Notes: a model not told the origin generated them from the letters alone. A stretch of 64,000 nucleotides of DNA from Iodidimonas muriae (GCF_014647255.1 NZ_BMOV01000003.1:248001-312000); one strand, 5' to 3'. Counted from the stretch's first letter, positions 18,051 through 27,681 are shown. Numbers and translations: made by a program.

Positions 18051-18800
18051 ATGTCCCGACCCTTGCTCAATTCCCTTGTTACGTCGCTTCTGCTCCTTAC
18101 CCTTTCCTTTTCCGTGCAAGCGGAACAAAGCTGGTCGAAAAAAGCAAAATCCTTATTCAAAAAAGAAAAGACAGAACAAAGCACCGCCGCGCTAAGCGAA
18201 ACCGACATCAGTTCTGGACTGCGCGAAGCGCTCACTGTGGCATCGGGGCGCGTGGTGGACACCCTAGGCGCTGCAGGCGGTTATCTGGATGATCCCGAGC
18301 TGCATATTCCACTCCCAAAAACCTTGAATCGCGTTGATAAAACGCTGGACCGCATCGGCATGAGCGCCTTGACCGATGAACTTGAAGTGAGATTGAACCG
18401 CGCCGCCGAAGCCGCCGCACCCCAAGCGCGGGACCTGTTCATCGAGGCGATTTCAAGCATGACGATCACCGATGCGCGCACCATTCTTACCGGTCCGGAT
18501 GATGCCGCCACGCAATATCTGAAAGGGCAAATGGGGCCCGGCTTGGCCGAAAAAATGAAACCGGTGATCGATGCCAGCCTGGAAAATGTAGGGGCGCTGG
18601 ATCTATATGACGAAACCATTGCGGCTTACCGCGATGTGCCCTTCGTGCCCGATGTGAAAGGCGACTTATCAGCCTATACCACCGAAATGGCCATGAACGG
18701 CCTGTTTTCCACCTTGGCGGTGGAAGAGGCTGCCATTCGCGCCAATCCCGCAAAGCGCACAACAGATCTTTTAAAATCTGTTTTCGGCAGCCTGAACTAG
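18051..18800 (+). CDS. Exported DUF4197-family protein
   Basis: About 249 residues with a signal peptide (MSRPLLNSLVTSLLLLTLSF to VQA). The mature alpha-helical domain runs through LREALTVASGRVVDTLG, DGLxxxxELP-like spacing and a C-terminal NPAKRTTDLLKSVFG, the pattern of DUF4197 proteins. The function of the family is unknown. An ATG at 18039 adds only four residues. It is convergent with the carboxylase gene at 18829. Confidence 0.8.
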   Translation: MSRPLLNSLVTSLLLLTLSFSVQAEQSWSKKAKSLFKKEKTEQSTAALSETDISSGLREALTVASGRVVDTLGAAGGYLDDPELHIPLPKTLNRVDKTLDRIGMSALTDELEVRLNRAAEAAAPQARDLFIEAISSMTITDARTILTGPDDAATQYLKGQMGPGLAEKMKPVIDASLENVGALDLYDETIAAYRDVPFVPDVKGDLSAYTTEMAMNGLFSTLAVEEAAIRANPAKRTTDLLKSVFGSLN

Positions 18801-18828
18801 GCCGTAAATCCGCAAAGAACGGTCGCCT

Positions 18829-20361
18829 TTAAAGCGGGATATTATCGTGCTTTTTCCAAGGGTTTTCCAAAGATTTGGTTTTCAGCACCTGCAAAGAGCG
18901 GCAAATCCGCTTACGCGTTGAATGGGGCATGATTACCTCGTCGATGAAGCCCTTGGACGCGGCCACAAACGGATTGGCAAAATGGCTTTCATAGGCTTTG
19001 GTGCGTTCGGCGATCTTGTCCGCATCATCACGTTCGGCACGGTAGATGATCTCCACAGCCCCCTTCGCCCCCATCACGGCGATTTCCGCCGTGGGCCAGG
19101 CATAATTCATATCGCCGCGCAGATGTTTTGAGCTCATCACATCATAAGCGCCACCATAGGCCTTGCGGGTAATCACCGTGATTTTTGGCACTGTGGCCTC
19201 CCCAAAGGCGAACAGCAATTTCGCCCCATGCTTGATGATGCCCCCATGTTCCTGCGCCGTTCCGGGCAAAAATCCCGGCACATCCACCAGAGTCAGGATG
19301 GGAATGTTGAAGCAATCACAAAAGCGCACGAATCGCGCTGCTTTCTTCGAGCTGTCAATATCAAGGCATCCCGCCAGCACCATCGGCTGATTGGCCACGA
19401 TCCCTACGGTTTGCCCTTCCATCCGGGCAAGGCCGATAATCATATTGCGGGCATGAAGGGGCTGCAGCTCGAAAAAATCGCCTTCATCGACAATCTTTTC
19501 GATCACTTCATGCATATCATAGGGTTTATTGGGATTGGAGGGCACCACACTGTCCAGAGACAATTCCACCCTGTCGGCCCCGTCGAAACTGGGACGGACA
19601 GGGGCGGCCTCGCGGTTGTTAAGCGACAAAAAGTCGAACATGCGCCGGGTTTGCATCAGCGCTTCAACATCATTTTCAAAGGCTTTGTCGGCCACTGCAG
19701 ATTTGGTGTTGTGGGTGATCGCCCCGCCCAATTCCTCCTGGGTCACCACTTCATTGGTCACTGTTTTCACAACATCGGGGCCGGTGACAAACATATAAGA
19801 GCTGTCTTTCACCATGAAGATCATATCGGTCATGGCAGGCGAATAAACAGCCCCGCCCGCGCATGGGCCCATAATCACCGAGATTTGCGGCACCACGCCG
19901 GAGGCCAGCACATTGCGCTGGAATACATCGGCATAGCCCGCCAAAGACGCCACGCCTTCCTGAATACGTGCGCCCCCCGAATCGTTCAGCCCGATCACCG
20001 GCGCCCCCACCCTCATGGCCATATCCATGACCTTGCAGATTTTCTGGGCATGGGTTTCCGAAAGCGACCCGCCAAACACGGTGAAATCCTGGCTGAACAC
20101 ATAGACAAGGCGGCCATTGATGGTCCCGGACCCTGTCACCACGCCGTCGCCGGGATAGGACATCTTCTCCATGCCGAAATCGGTACAGCGATGGGTGACG
20201 AACATATCCATTTCTTCAAAAGAACCTTCATCGAGCAAAACCTCGATCCGTTCTCTGGCCGTCAGCTTGCCGCGGGCATGTTGGGCATCGATCCTTTTCT
20301 GTCCGCCTCCCAAACGCGCCTGGGCGCGACGGTCTTCCAGTTCTTTAAGGATCTCTTTCAT
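18829..20361 (-). CDS. pccB: Acyl-CoA carboxylase carboxyltransferase (propionyl-CoA carboxylase beta-like)
   Basis: The carboxyltransferase subunit moves CO2 from biotin to propionyl-CoA or a related acyl-CoA. The 510-residue product has the crotonase-like double fold with [14 protein letters not shown], the oxyanion region [15 protein letters not shown], and the second half [20 protein letters not shown]. The length matches PccB. A GGGGAG sequence precedes the ATG at 20361. No biotin-carboxylase alpha subunit is in the window, so the exact substrate is inferred from similarity only. Confidence 0.92.
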   Translation of the reverse strand: MKEILKELEDRRAQARLGGGQKRIDAQHARGKLTARERIEVLLDEGSFEEMDMFVTHRCTDFGMEKMSYPGDGVVTGSGTINGRLVYVFSQDFTVFGGSLSETHAQKICKVMDMAMRVGAPVIGLNDSGGARIQEGVASLAGYADVFQRNVLASGVVPQISVIMGPCAGGAVYSPAMTDMIFMVKDSSYMFVTGPDVVKTVTNEVVTQEELGGAITHNTKSAVADKAFENDVEALMQTRRMFDFLSLNNREAAPVRPSFDGADRVELSLDSVVPSNPNKPYDMHEVIEKIVDEGDFFELQPLHARNMIIGLARMEGQTVGIVANQPMVLAGCLDIDSSKKAARFVRFCDCFNIPILTLVDVPGFLPGTAQEHGGIIKHGAKLLFAFGEATVPKITVITRKAYGGAYDVMSSKHLRGDMNYAWPTAEIAVMGAKGAVEIIYRAERDDADKIAERTKAYESHFANPFVAASKGFIDEVIMPHSTRKRICRSLQVLKTKSLENPWKKHDNIPL

Positions 20362-20521
20362 AAAACTCCCCACAGGATCGCAGTTTAAAGGCGCTGGCCA
20401 TTCGGTTTTAGGGCCTCGAACAGGCCTCCGCAATCCTTACCACCTTATCCGCCCCGATGAATCCTCAAAAATCCGCCAAAAACTTACGCGCTTTTAACGG
20501 AAATGCGCTAAAATCCCCCGC

Positions 20522-21187
20522 ATGATCGGTATTTCTTCTGCAAATGCGGGTTTGTTCCCTCCTTCCATCATCCCGGCCACGGCATCGGGGCAAGGAGCAG
20601 ATGTGCCAGCATCACCGGCGCTCCAAGATGGATTACGTGCGGGGGAGCCCATCATAGCGAGGGCTGCGGCTCCATCGCTTGGACAAAACCTGCTGGCGGG
20701 CGAAACGGCGCTCACCGCCCAAGCCGGTGAAGACACGGAAGACACCCGACAGCCAAGCGACCCGCCAGCCCTGCCCGATGATTTAAGCGCCGAAGAACAA
20801 GCGCAGGTGAATGAACTGCGCGCCCGCGATCGGGAAGTGCGCGCCCATGAAGCCGCCCACGCAACGGCCGGGGCAGAATTGGCCGGACAACCGCAACTGG
20901 AATTTGAAACCGGACCGGACGGGCGGCAATATGCGGTGGCGGGTGAAGTCTCTATCGACAGCGGCCCCATCGCAGGCGACCCGCAAGCCAGCATCAACAA
21001 ATTGGAAAAAGTGGTTCGCGCTGCCTTGGCACCGGCACAACCGTCATCACAAGACCGCGCCGTGGCCGCACAGGCACAAGCCGATCTTCAGGCTGCCCGC
21101 GCCGAAGCCGCCGCACTTGAACAAGAAGTGCTTCAAGGAACGGCGCCTGTCACCCAACCGGGCGAGGGGCTGTCGCTCATCGTGTGA
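20522..21187 (+). CDS. Putative metalloprotease-like SprA-related protein
   Basis: A 221-residue protein whose middle resembles the SprA-related/CJM1_0395 putative metalloprotease family: EVRAHEAAHATAGAELAGQP, then TGPDGRQYAVAGEVSID. HEAAH at residues 109-113 fits an HExxH zinc motif. The first 90 residues are Pro/Ala-rich and probably disordered, and the C-terminal 50 are helical and Ala/Gln-rich. I see no signal peptide. Its biological role is unknown. Confidence 0.75.
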   Translation: MIGISSANAGLFPPSIIPATASGQGADVPASPALQDGLRAGEPIIARAAAPSLGQNLLAGETALTAQAGEDTEDTRQPSDPPALPDDLSAEEQAQVNELRARDREVRAHEAAHATAGAELAGQPQLEFETGPDGRQYAVAGEVSIDSGPIAGDPQASINKLEKVVRAALAPAQPSSQDRAVAAQAQADLQAARAEAAALEQEVLQGTAPVTQPGEGLSLIV

Positions 21188-21242
21188 TTTATGCGGGTCT
21201 GGAGATCAACGGCCTTCAAAGCCGTCACATAGGGCCAAAGCC

Positions 21243-22430
21243 TCAAGCCAACAACCGGTCCAGAATATCGCCATAAATATCGCGCAGGGCCGCAAGATCG
21301 GCCAGACTGACACATTCATTGGCTTTGTGCATGGTGGCCCCCACCAGCCCGAATTCCGCCACCGGACAGTAATTCTTGATAAAGCGCGCATCCGATGTGC
21401 CGCCGGTGGTGGATAAGGCTGGCGGCTCTCCCAAACGGGCTTCGATGGCCCCTGCTATGGCATCGGAAAACGGCCCCGGCGGCGTTAAAAACGCATCGCC
21501 CGAAACGGTAATATCCAGATCATAGGGCACGCCCACCGCATCCAGCCGCGTCCGCACCCAGTGTTCCAGACTGTCCCCTGTGTGCAGGTCATTGAAGCGG
21601 ATATTGAACGCCGCCTCTGCCTTGCCGGGAATGACATTGGTGGCGGGATTGCCCACCTCGATATTGGTGATTTCCAAATTCGATGGCTGGAAATGTGCGG
21701 TGCCCTGATCCAGTTGATCGCGGCCCAAGGCCTCCAACAACCGCACAAGGCCGGGAATGGGATTATCCGCCAGATGCGGATAGGCCACATGGCCTTGATG
21801 ACCACATACCGCCAGCCGCGCATTGAAACTGCCGCGCCGTCCGATTTTCACCATTTCCCCAAGACGCGATGGATTGGTGGGCTCCCCCACAAGGCACATA
21901 TCGGGGATATGGCCATTGGCTGCCATCCATTCCAGCACCTTCACCGTGCCATTGATGGCCGGGCCTTCCTCGTCGCCGGTGATAAGAAAACTGATGGAGC
22001 CATCAAAGCCCCCCTTATGCGCGGCCAGAAAACCGCTGACCGCCGCCACGAAGGCCGCAATGGCCCCCTTCATATCGGCCGCGCCGCGCCCCATCAGCAC
22101 ACCATCTTCAATCAGGCCGCCAAAAGGGTCCACCTGCCAGCTATCAGGGTGGCCCACCGGAACCACATCCGTATGGCCCGCAAAACACATATGCGGTGCG
22201 CCACAGCCAAGACGGGCGAATAAATTGTCCACCCGCGCTGTTCCCGGCGCATCGAAAGGCAGGCGATGGCAGGAAAAGCCCAAAGATTCCAAAACGGATT
22301 GCAACAGGTCCAGCGCCCCTTCATCACGGGGCGTCACCGATGGACATCTTATCAAACTTTGCGCAAATGCCGCGGCATCAAGGCAGCCATCGGGTGCAAA
22401 CAGATCCGCAAAGGCGTGATCGCGGCGCAT
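21243..22430 (-). CDS. dapE: DapE, succinyl-diaminopimelate desuccinylase
   Basis: DapE is a dinuclear-zinc M20 hydrolase that releases succinate from N-succinyl-LL-diaminopimelate in lysine and cell-wall synthesis. The 395-residue protein has the M20 metal motifs: [25 protein letters not shown] and [13 protein letters not shown], plus the C-terminal [11 protein letters not shown] segment. Its ATG overlaps the dapD stop by one base (TGATG), so the two are translated together. Confidence 0.95.
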   Translation of the reverse strand: MRRDHAFADLFAPDGCLDAAAFAQSLIRCPSVTPRDEGALDLLQSVLESLGFSCHRLPFDAPGTARVDNLFARLGCGAPHMCFAGHTDVVPVGHPDSWQVDPFGGLIEDGVLMGRGAADMKGAIAAFVAAVSGFLAAHKGGFDGSISFLITGDEEGPAINGTVKVLEWMAANGHIPDMCLVGEPTNPSRLGEMVKIGRRGSFNARLAVCGHQGHVAYPHLADNPIPGLVRLLEALGRDQLDQGTAHFQPSNLEITNIEVGNPATNVIPGKAEAAFNIRFNDLHTGDSLEHWVRTRLDAVGVPYDLDITVSGDAFLTPPGPFSDAIAGAIEARLGEPPALSTTGGTSDARFIKNYCPVAEFGLVGATMHKANECVSLADLAALRDIYGDILDRLLA

Positions 22431-23275
22431 CAGCTACGCAACAGCTCGTTGATAGAGGTTTTGGCGCGGGTTTGCGCATCGACGCGCTTGACGATCACCG
22501 CACAATAAAGCCCCGGCCCCGGCGTGCCATCGGCCAAAGGCTTGCCCGGCAAAGTGCCCGGCACCACCACGGAATAGGCGGGCACCCGCCCTTGGAAAAT
22601 CTCGCCGCTTTGCCGGTCCATAATCTTGGTCGAGGCCCCCAGATATACCCCCATTGACAAGACAGACCCTTCTTCCACCCGCACCCCTTCCGCCACTTCG
22701 GCGCGGGCTCCAATGAAACAATTATCCTCGATGATTACCGGCGCGGCCTGCAAGGGTTCCAACACCCCGCCAATGCCCGCCCCACCCGAAAGATGCACAT
22801 TGGCACCGATCTGCGCACAAGATCCCACCGTGGCCCATGTATCCACCATGGCCCCTTCGCCCACATAGGCCCCCAGATTGACAAAAGACGGCATCAGCAC
22901 CGCGCCTTTTCCAATGAAAGCAGAGCGGCGCACAATGGCCCCCGGCACGGCACGGAATCCGGCATTCTGAAATTTGGCCGCCGTCCAGCCTTCAAATTTT
23001 GAAGGCACCTTGTCAAACCATGTGGTGTTGGTGCCCGGCCCGCCTTCGATCAGTTCCATATCGTTCAGGCGGAAAGACAGCAAAACCGCTTTTTTCAACC
23101 ATTCATGCACCACCCATGCGCCATTTTCCTTGGAGGCAACGCGCAGGGTTCCTTCATCGAGGGCGGCCAAGGCGGCCTCCACGGCTTCCCGGTGTTCGCC
23201 TTTGCTTTGGGGGGAGAGGCTGTCGCGCATGTCCCAAGCATTTTCAATATGTGCGCGAAGATCAGACTGGGGCAT
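22430..23275 (-). CDS. dapD: DapD, tetrahydrodipicolinate N-succinyltransferase
   Basis: DapD uses succinyl-CoA to acylate tetrahydrodipicolinate, the step before DapC/DapE. The 281-residue protein has an N-terminal helical domain and a left-handed beta-helix built from hexapeptide repeats ([38 protein letters not shown]). The start at 23275 gives [11 protein letters not shown] and is preferred to an upstream in-frame ATG. In many alphaproteobacteria the nucleotidase now found at 39305 precedes dapD directly; here an island separates them. Confidence 0.95.
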   Translation of the reverse strand: MPQSDLRAHIENAWDMRDSLSPQSKGEHREAVEAALAALDEGTLRVASKENGAWVVHEWLKKAVLLSFRLNDMELIEGGPGTNTTWFDKVPSKFEGWTAAKFQNAGFRAVPGAIVRRSAFIGKGAVLMPSFVNLGAYVGEGAMVDTWATVGSCAQIGANVHLSGGAGIGGVLEPLQAAPVIIEDNCFIGARAEVAEGVRVEEGSVLSMGVYLGASTKIMDRQSGEIFQGRVPAYSVVVPGTLPGKPLADGTPGPGLYCAVIVKRVDAQTRAKTSINELLRS

Positions 23276-23354
23276 GGATTCTTTCCAAACTGCGAAACAT
23301 AAGAGAAGATTCAATAAAACATCATTTGGCGGGCGAGGATACGCGTGGGCAAAA

Positions 23355-23530
23355 CATAGTCAAGGTGAAGCATCGGAAATGGGGTGCCTCTAGCCCTTCA
23401 AATCCCCGGATTGGGCGCGCAAAAAGCCCAGCAGATCATCCGTTTCATGGTGCACCGCCGCTTTTACATGGTCCACATGCCCCCATTGATAAGAGGTTTT
23501 CAACCACACAGTGGTCATGCCCAATGCCGC
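23355..23530. repeat. Direct repeat, left copy, bounding the 15.7-kb island
   Basis: These 176 bases match 39270-39445 in the same orientation, with four mismatches in my hand alignment and no gaps. Similarity stops sharply at both ends. The unit is the last 141 bases of the nucleotidase gene (including its stop) plus 35 bases after it. This copy abuts the dapD upstream region; the right copy is part of the intact gene. The pattern fits insertion of the intervening DNA by recombination at this gene end. Confidence 0.95.
23390..23530 (-). pseudogene. Orphan 3' fragment of the pyrimidine 5'-nucleotidase gene
   Basis: On the minus strand these bases encode the last 46 residues and stop codon of the protein at 39305-40027 (TAYQWGHVDHVKAAVHHETD region), with Ala changed to Ser in KTAYQW. 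No start codon or upstream part is present, so it is a remnant left by the island's insertion and is not expected to be expressed as a protein. Confidence 0.9.
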
Positions 23531-23599
23531 CTTCATACATCACGCCCCCCCCTAAACAACAGAATGACTTTCCACACCGAAATAATTATGTTAAAAACG

Positions 23600-23611
23600 C
23601 AAACGTTTGCC
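23600..23611. promoter_or_regulatory. LacI-type operator, site 1
   Basis: GCAAACGTTTGC is a perfect 12-bp palindrome 61 bases upstream of the deiodinase-like gene. The same word occurs at 25208 and 35804, with a one-base variant at 32597. A central CG inside a symmetric A/T-flanked repeat is the normal form of LacI/GalR-family operators, and the only such regulator in the island is at 31424. Confidence 0.85.
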
Positions 23612-23672
23612 TTCATCAAAAGAACACGCAAAAATATGGCACCAAGCCGCCGGAATGCGAGAGGAGCGACCC

Positions 23673-24386
23673 ATGACCAAGATGATCTATAACGCGCCCC
23701 GTTTCACCGTAAAACAATATGACTGGGATTTATTCAAAGGCCCAAGGGCAGGCGAAGAGGCCCAAGACTTCACTTTGACCACATTGGATGGCAAAACGGT
23801 CAGCCTCTCGGACTTTAGGGGAAAGTGGCTCGTGATCGAAACAGGATCAGCCACCTGCTCCATGTACACAAAGAATATTCCGGGCATGCAAAAACTTCGC
23901 GACGATTTTCCCGATGTGGAATTCATCATCGTCTATGTGCGGGAAGCCCACCCCGGCGAACGGCTTAGCCAGCACGCTTCTTTTGAAGAGAAAAAGAAAG
24001 CCGCCACTTTACTTGCCCCGCGCTATGGCGAGGATCGCCCAGTATATATCGATTCCTATGAAGGAGACATGCACAAATCCTATGGGGGCATGCCCAACAT
24101 CATATATGTGATCAACCCCGAGGGTAAGGTTCACTATCGCTGTAATTGGGCCACTGTTGATGGCCTGCACGAAGCACTGTCGGACCGAACAAAGATCCAC
24201 ACTGTTGAAAATGCAGACATGAAAAAATTGAAGGCTAGCCGTGGCATGATGGTAGCCTTACGCACCATGTGGACCGGCGGCTTTATCGCTCTTTGGGACT
24301 TTGTGAAGGCCACCCCGAAACTGATCAAACGCCATAAGCTGGTGGATGATTATTATAATAAACACGGCAAATTCAGAAATTCCTAA
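23673..24386 (+). CDS. Deiodinase-family thioredoxin-fold protein (Cys form)
   Basis: A 237-residue redoxin. After an N-terminal extension comes a peroxiredoxin-like start (AGEEAQDFTLTTLDGKTVSL) and GSATCSMY with Cys62. It aligns with the GSCTU motif of iodothyronine deiodinases, with Cys where they have selenocysteine. VYVREAHPGE at 88-97 matches the EAH-containing motif of that family. A C-terminal helical tail of about 60 residues follows. The start is fixed by GAGGAG 7 bases upstream. Bacterial family members have no settled function; reductive dehalogenation or thiol-peroxide chemistry are both possible. It is first in an operon with the GST gene, behind operator site 1. Confidence 0.8.
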   Translation: MTKMIYNAPRFTVKQYDWDLFKGPRAGEEAQDFTLTTLDGKTVSLSDFRGKWLVIETGSATCSMYTKNIPGMQKLRDDFPDVEFIIVYVREAHPGERLSQHASFEEKKKAATLLAPRYGEDRPVYIDSYEGDMHKSYGGMPNIIYVINPEGKVHYRCNWATVDGLHEALSDRTKIHTVENADMKKLKASRGMMVALRTMWTGGFIALWDFVKATPKLIKRHKLVDDYYNKHGKFRNS

Positions 24387-24396
24387 AGGCCCCATC

Positions 24397-25143
24397 ATGC
24401 CCATCATTGAACCAGAAAACCACTTGGTTAGAGAGCTACGAGGGGTGCATCTTTTCCACAGCCCCTTCTCAAATTGCTCGCAACGAACTCGACTCATTCT
24501 GGCGGAAAAGAAGATCCCATGGGAAAGCCATGTGATCAATCTGATGGAGTTCGAGCATTTGACACCGGATTATCAGGGCATCCATCCCAAAGGCGTGGTC
24601 CCTGCCCTTGTGCATGATGGGACGGTCGTTATCGAATCCCACGACATCATCCAATATCTGGACGACCATTTCCTTGGCCCCAAGCTGATGCCAACCACGC
24701 ACCATGAGAAAAATCTGGTTTTTCCATGGATGGAGCTGGGCGACGACTTGCAAATCAGCATCAAGACCCTGACCTATGAAAAACTGTTTCGTGACAAATT
24801 CCCGCCCACGCAAGAGAAATTTGCCTATTATGCCGCCCACCAACGAAATCCAAATTTGGTCGACTTTTATCGCCGCTATCTAGAGGGCTTCGATCCCGAC
24901 GATTTAGCAGGTTATGAAGCCACAGTTGGTGATTTTCTTCAGCGAATCGACAAACAATTAGAACGCACTGTATGGCTTGCCGGACCCCAGATTTCGCTCG
25001 CTGATTTTTCCGCCGTGGTGAATGTCCATCGTGCATCGAAGCTAGGTTTCAATCTTAATGATTATCCATATCTAGAACATTGGTATAATCGCATTCAGGC
25101 GCGCCCAAGCTTTGACACGGCGATCACCGCTTATGTGCCCTAG
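24397..25143 (+). CDS. Glutathione S-transferase family protein
   Basis: A 248-residue soluble GST. The N-terminal thioredoxin-like domain has SPFSNCSQRTRLILAEK, then PKGVVPALVHDGTVVIESHD, the glutathione-binding cis-proline and ES positions. The C-terminal helical domain follows, with WLAGPQISLADFSAVVNVHR. It starts 10 bases after the deiodinase-like gene and is surely co-transcribed. Related GSTs include reductive dehalogenases and beta-etherases as well as ordinary detoxifying enzymes; the substrate cannot be read from sequence. Confidence 0.88.
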   Translation: MPIIEPENHLVRELRGVHLFHSPFSNCSQRTRLILAEKKIPWESHVINLMEFEHLTPDYQGIHPKGVVPALVHDGTVVIESHDIIQYLDDHFLGPKLMPTTHHEKNLVFPWMELGDDLQISIKTLTYEKLFRDKFPPTQEKFAYYAAHQRNPNLVDFYRRYLEGFDPDDLAGYEATVGDFLQRIDKQLERTVWLAGPQISLADFSAVVNVHRASKLGFNLNDYPYLEHWYNRIQARPSFDTAITAYVP

Positions 25144-25207
25144 CAAGCTTATAGCCATATAAATACTGTTCAATGATTGACGAACCCCCGGAAGTATGCA
25201 TGATAAG

Positions 25208-25219
25208 GCAAACGTTTGC
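25208..25219. promoter_or_regulatory. LacI-type operator, site 2
   Basis: A perfect GCAAACGTTTGC palindrome lies 33 bases upstream of the M24-family gene that opens the five-gene dehydrogenase operon. It also lies downstream of the GST stop, so this operon can be repressed separately from the one before it. Confidence 0.85.
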
Positions 25220-25252
25220 GCTTCCCACTCCAAACACCGTTAAGGATGTGCC

Positions 25253-26626
25253 ATGAGTTCAGATCATTCCCATCATTCCCATGACGGCAGGCCCTGTGAT
25301 CACGAGCATGAGCGAGAAATGCTCAAAAAGCCGGCCGCCCTTTCCGAGCGGCTGGAAATCCTGCCCGACGATATTGATCCAAAACATGACTGGACGCGCC
25401 TCAATGCCCATGGCGTAATGAATGTGGATTTTGAAGAGCGTGTAGATTTTCGCCGCCTGCACAGATACCGGCTGAGCCGGGCGCGGCAGGCGTTGCGCAA
25501 CTCCGATCTGGGCGCCCTTTTATGCTTCGATAACAATAATATTCGTTACATTACCTCGACTATGATTGGTGAATGGTCGCGCGATAAATTCTGCCGCTAT
25601 ACGGTGCTGACCGGAAATGGTGAACCCCATTTGTGGGATTTCGGATCGGCTGCCGCCCATCATCGCATTTATGCTCCATGGTTACAGCCGGTATGTTGCC
25701 ATGCAGGCAATGTAGGGTTGCGCGGCACTATTCCACCAGATCAAGGTCTGGTGAAACGGGCTGCACAGGAAATTCACGATGTTCTGCGCGAACAAGGCGT
25801 CGCTAATATGCCTGTCGGTGTGGATGTGATCGAACCACCGATGATGTTCGAACTGCAAAAGCTTGGCATTGATGTGCGCGATGGGCAGCAGGTGATGCTT
25901 GATGCCCGCGAAGTAAAAAGCCGCGATGAAATCATGCTGCTGAACACAGCCGCTGCAATGGTGGATGGCGTTTATCACGATATTTATGAAGCGTTGAAAC
26001 CCGGCGTTCGTGAATCAGATATCGTGGCTATGGCCTCTAAGCGTCTGTTTGAGATGGGCTCCGATGATGTGGAGGCCATCAATGCGGTCGCCGGAGAGCG
26101 CTGCGCCCCCCATCCGCACAATTTCACCGATCGCATCATCCGCCCGGGCGATCAGGCTTTTTTCGACATCATTCAGGCCTATATGGGCTATCGCACCTGC
26201 TATTACCGCACCTTCAATGTGGGAAAGGCAACACCTGCGCATCATGACGCATACCGAAAAGCCCGCGAATGGATGGACGAAGCTTTAAGCCGGGTTCGTC
26301 CCGGTGCCAGCACCGACCATATCGCCGCAGCATTCCCCAAAGCTGAAGAGTTCGGCTTCCCCAATGAAATGGAGGCGTTCGCTTTACAATTTGGGCATGG
26401 GCTCGGGGTGGCATTACATGAACGGCCCATCATTTCACGCCTTGTGTCCATGGATCATCCGATGGAGATCAAGGAAGGCATGGTGTTCGCGCTGGAAACA
26501 TATTGCCCTGCAAAAGATGGATCCGGAGCAGCACGCATCGAAGAAGAAGTGGTGGTCACAGCCGATGGGGCGAAGGTCATCACCCTCTTCCCTGCTGAAG
26601 AGCTTCCAATCGCCAATCGTTATTGA
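25253..26626 (+). CDS. M24 (pita-bread fold) family enzyme with altered metal site
   Basis: A 457-residue protein of the aminopeptidase P/creatinase/DddP superfamily. It has a creatinase-type N-terminal domain (ALLCFDNNNIRYIT at 88-101) and a C-terminal pita-bread domain. Metal-ligand positions visible are Asp305, His382 in FGHGLGVALHE, Glu415 in VFALETYC and Glu430-431 in ARIEEE. The usual second aspartate in GYxxDxxRT is Cys316 (GYRTCYYRT). The first 20 residues are His-rich and could bind metal. Superfamily members include peptidases, creatinase, ectoine hydrolase and the DMSP lyase DddP, so the reaction is open. It opens the dehydrogenase operon; AAGGA precedes the ATG. Confidence 0.85.
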   Translation: MSSDHSHHSHDGRPCDHEHEREMLKKPAALSERLEILPDDIDPKHDWTRLNAHGVMNVDFEERVDFRRLHRYRLSRARQALRNSDLGALLCFDNNNIRYITSTMIGEWSRDKFCRYTVLTGNGEPHLWDFGSAAAHHRIYAPWLQPVCCHAGNVGLRGTIPPDQGLVKRAAQEIHDVLREQGVANMPVGVDVIEPPMMFELQKLGIDVRDGQQVMLDAREVKSRDEIMLLNTAAAMVDGVYHDIYEALKPGVRESDIVAMASKRLFEMGSDDVEAINAVAGERCAPHPHNFTDRIIRPGDQAFFDIIQAYMGYRTCYYRTFNVGKATPAHHDAYRKAREWMDEALSRVRPGASTDHIAAAFPKAEEFGFPNEMEAFALQFGHGLGVALHERPIISRLVSMDHPMEIKEGMVFALETYCPAKDGSGAARIEEEVVVTADGAKVITLFPAEELPIANRY

Positions 26627-26643
26627 TCCAGCCACCGCCGTCT

Positions 26644-27681
26644 ATGGCGTTTTCGGGGAGGGCCCGTCTCTTGGCAAAAAAAACAGAAAAAAATAACGAC
26701 GACATCGGCGAAGATGTTCGTTTGGCACTATATCGCAGCCAGCAAGAAGTGCGGCAGCTTGAAAAGCGTGCCTATGATCTGTTCTTGCAAAACCTGATCA
26801 AGGGAACCAGCCATTTATGCATCGGCCAAGAGGCCATCGCGGCAGGTTTCGCCACAGCGATGAAGCCCGGAGACTGGAGCTTTTGCACCTATCGTGGCCA
26901 CGGCCACACATTGGCGCGCGGAGCCTCCATGACCGGTGTTCTGGGTGAATTGATGGGCCGCGAATGCGGGCTGCTTGCCGGAAAAGGCGGCTCGATGCAT
27001 CTGACTGATGTGGAAAAAGGGGCCATGGGCTCTTATGCCATTATCGGGGCCCACCTGCCCATCGCCATGGGGGCTGCATGGAAAGCCCAATACAAAAAGA
27101 CCGGTGAAGTGGCCGTATGCTTTTTTGGCGACGGAACCACCAATATCGGAGCCTTTCATGAGGCCCTTTCCATGTCGGCCACATGGAAACTTCCAGTGGT
27201 TTTTGTCTGCGAAAACAATCTCTATATGGAATATACATCCATCGGCGATGTAACGCCGGTGGAGCACCCTGCGGCAGACCGTGCCCCGGCCTACGGGCTT
27301 CCCAAGATTATTGTCGATGGCAATGACGCCGATGCGGTTTACCGTGCCGCCCGTACCGCTTTTGATCTGGCACGCGCCGGTGGCGGGCCCTCGTTGATCG
27401 AGGCAAAAACCTATCGCCATCACGGCCACAGCCGCGCTGATCCTGGCAAATATCGGCCCGATGACGAGGTGAAGGCTTGGATGGCCCGCGACCCTATTCC
27501 GTTTTATCGCCAGCGACTGCTGGATTTTGGGGTTTCGGAGGCCTCGATTACCGCAATTGAGGAAGAGGTGGCTGCTGCTGTAAATGTAGCAACCGAAGAA
27601 GCGAAAGCATCGCCACCACCTTCCCAGGATTTGATTTTGAAAGACGTTTGGGCAGATGGAGGCTGGGCGTGGCGGAACTGA
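26644..27681 (+). CDS. 2-oxo-acid dehydrogenase E1 alpha subunit (pyruvate/acetoin dehydrogenase type)
   Basis: The thiamine-diphosphate-binding alpha subunit of a 2-oxo-acid or acetoin dehydrogenase. It has TSHLCIGQEAIAAG, the RGHGHTLARG segment, GGSMHL, and the ThDP motif running from GDGTTNIGAFHE to CENN. The start is uncertain: ATG at 26644 has no clear Shine-Dalgarno, whereas TTG at 26671 follows GGGGAGG and still leaves the whole domain, and TTG at 26623 would overlap the previous stop. It is followed at once by E1 beta. Whether the substrate is pyruvate, acetoin or another oxo acid cannot be told. Confidence 0.9.
   Translation: MAFSGRARLLAKKTEKNNDDIGEDVRLALYRSQQEVRQLEKRAYDLFLQNLIKGTSHLCIGQEAIAAGFATAMKPGDWSFCTYRGHGHTLARGASMTGVLGELMGRECGLLAGKGGSMHLTDVEKGAMGSYAIIGAHLPIAMGAAWKAQYKKTGEVAVCFFGDGTTNIGAFHEALSMSATWKLPVVFVCENNLYMEYTSIGDVTPVEHPAADRAPAYGLPKIIVDGNDADAVYRAARTAFDLARAGGGPSLIEAKTYRHHGHSRADPGKYRPDDEVKAWMARDPIPFYRQRLLDFGVSEASITAIEEEVAAAVNVATEEAKASPPPSQDLILKDVWADGGWAWRN

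Noticed and set aside
23673-24386. Selenocysteine in the deiodinase-like protein
   Set aside because: The active-site codon is TGC, an ordinary cysteine, and no in-frame TGA is read through.
25253-26626. Naming the M24 gene dddP (DMSP lyase) or doeA (ectoine hydrolase)
   Set aside because: Fold and some motifs agree, but ligand residues differ and no DMSP- or ectoine-specific partner genes accompany it.
26623-26643. Extending E1 alpha upstream to overlap the M24 stop
   Set aside because: It needs a TTG start with no Shine-Dalgarno and adds residues outside the family domain; a later TTG at 26671 has the better ribosome site.
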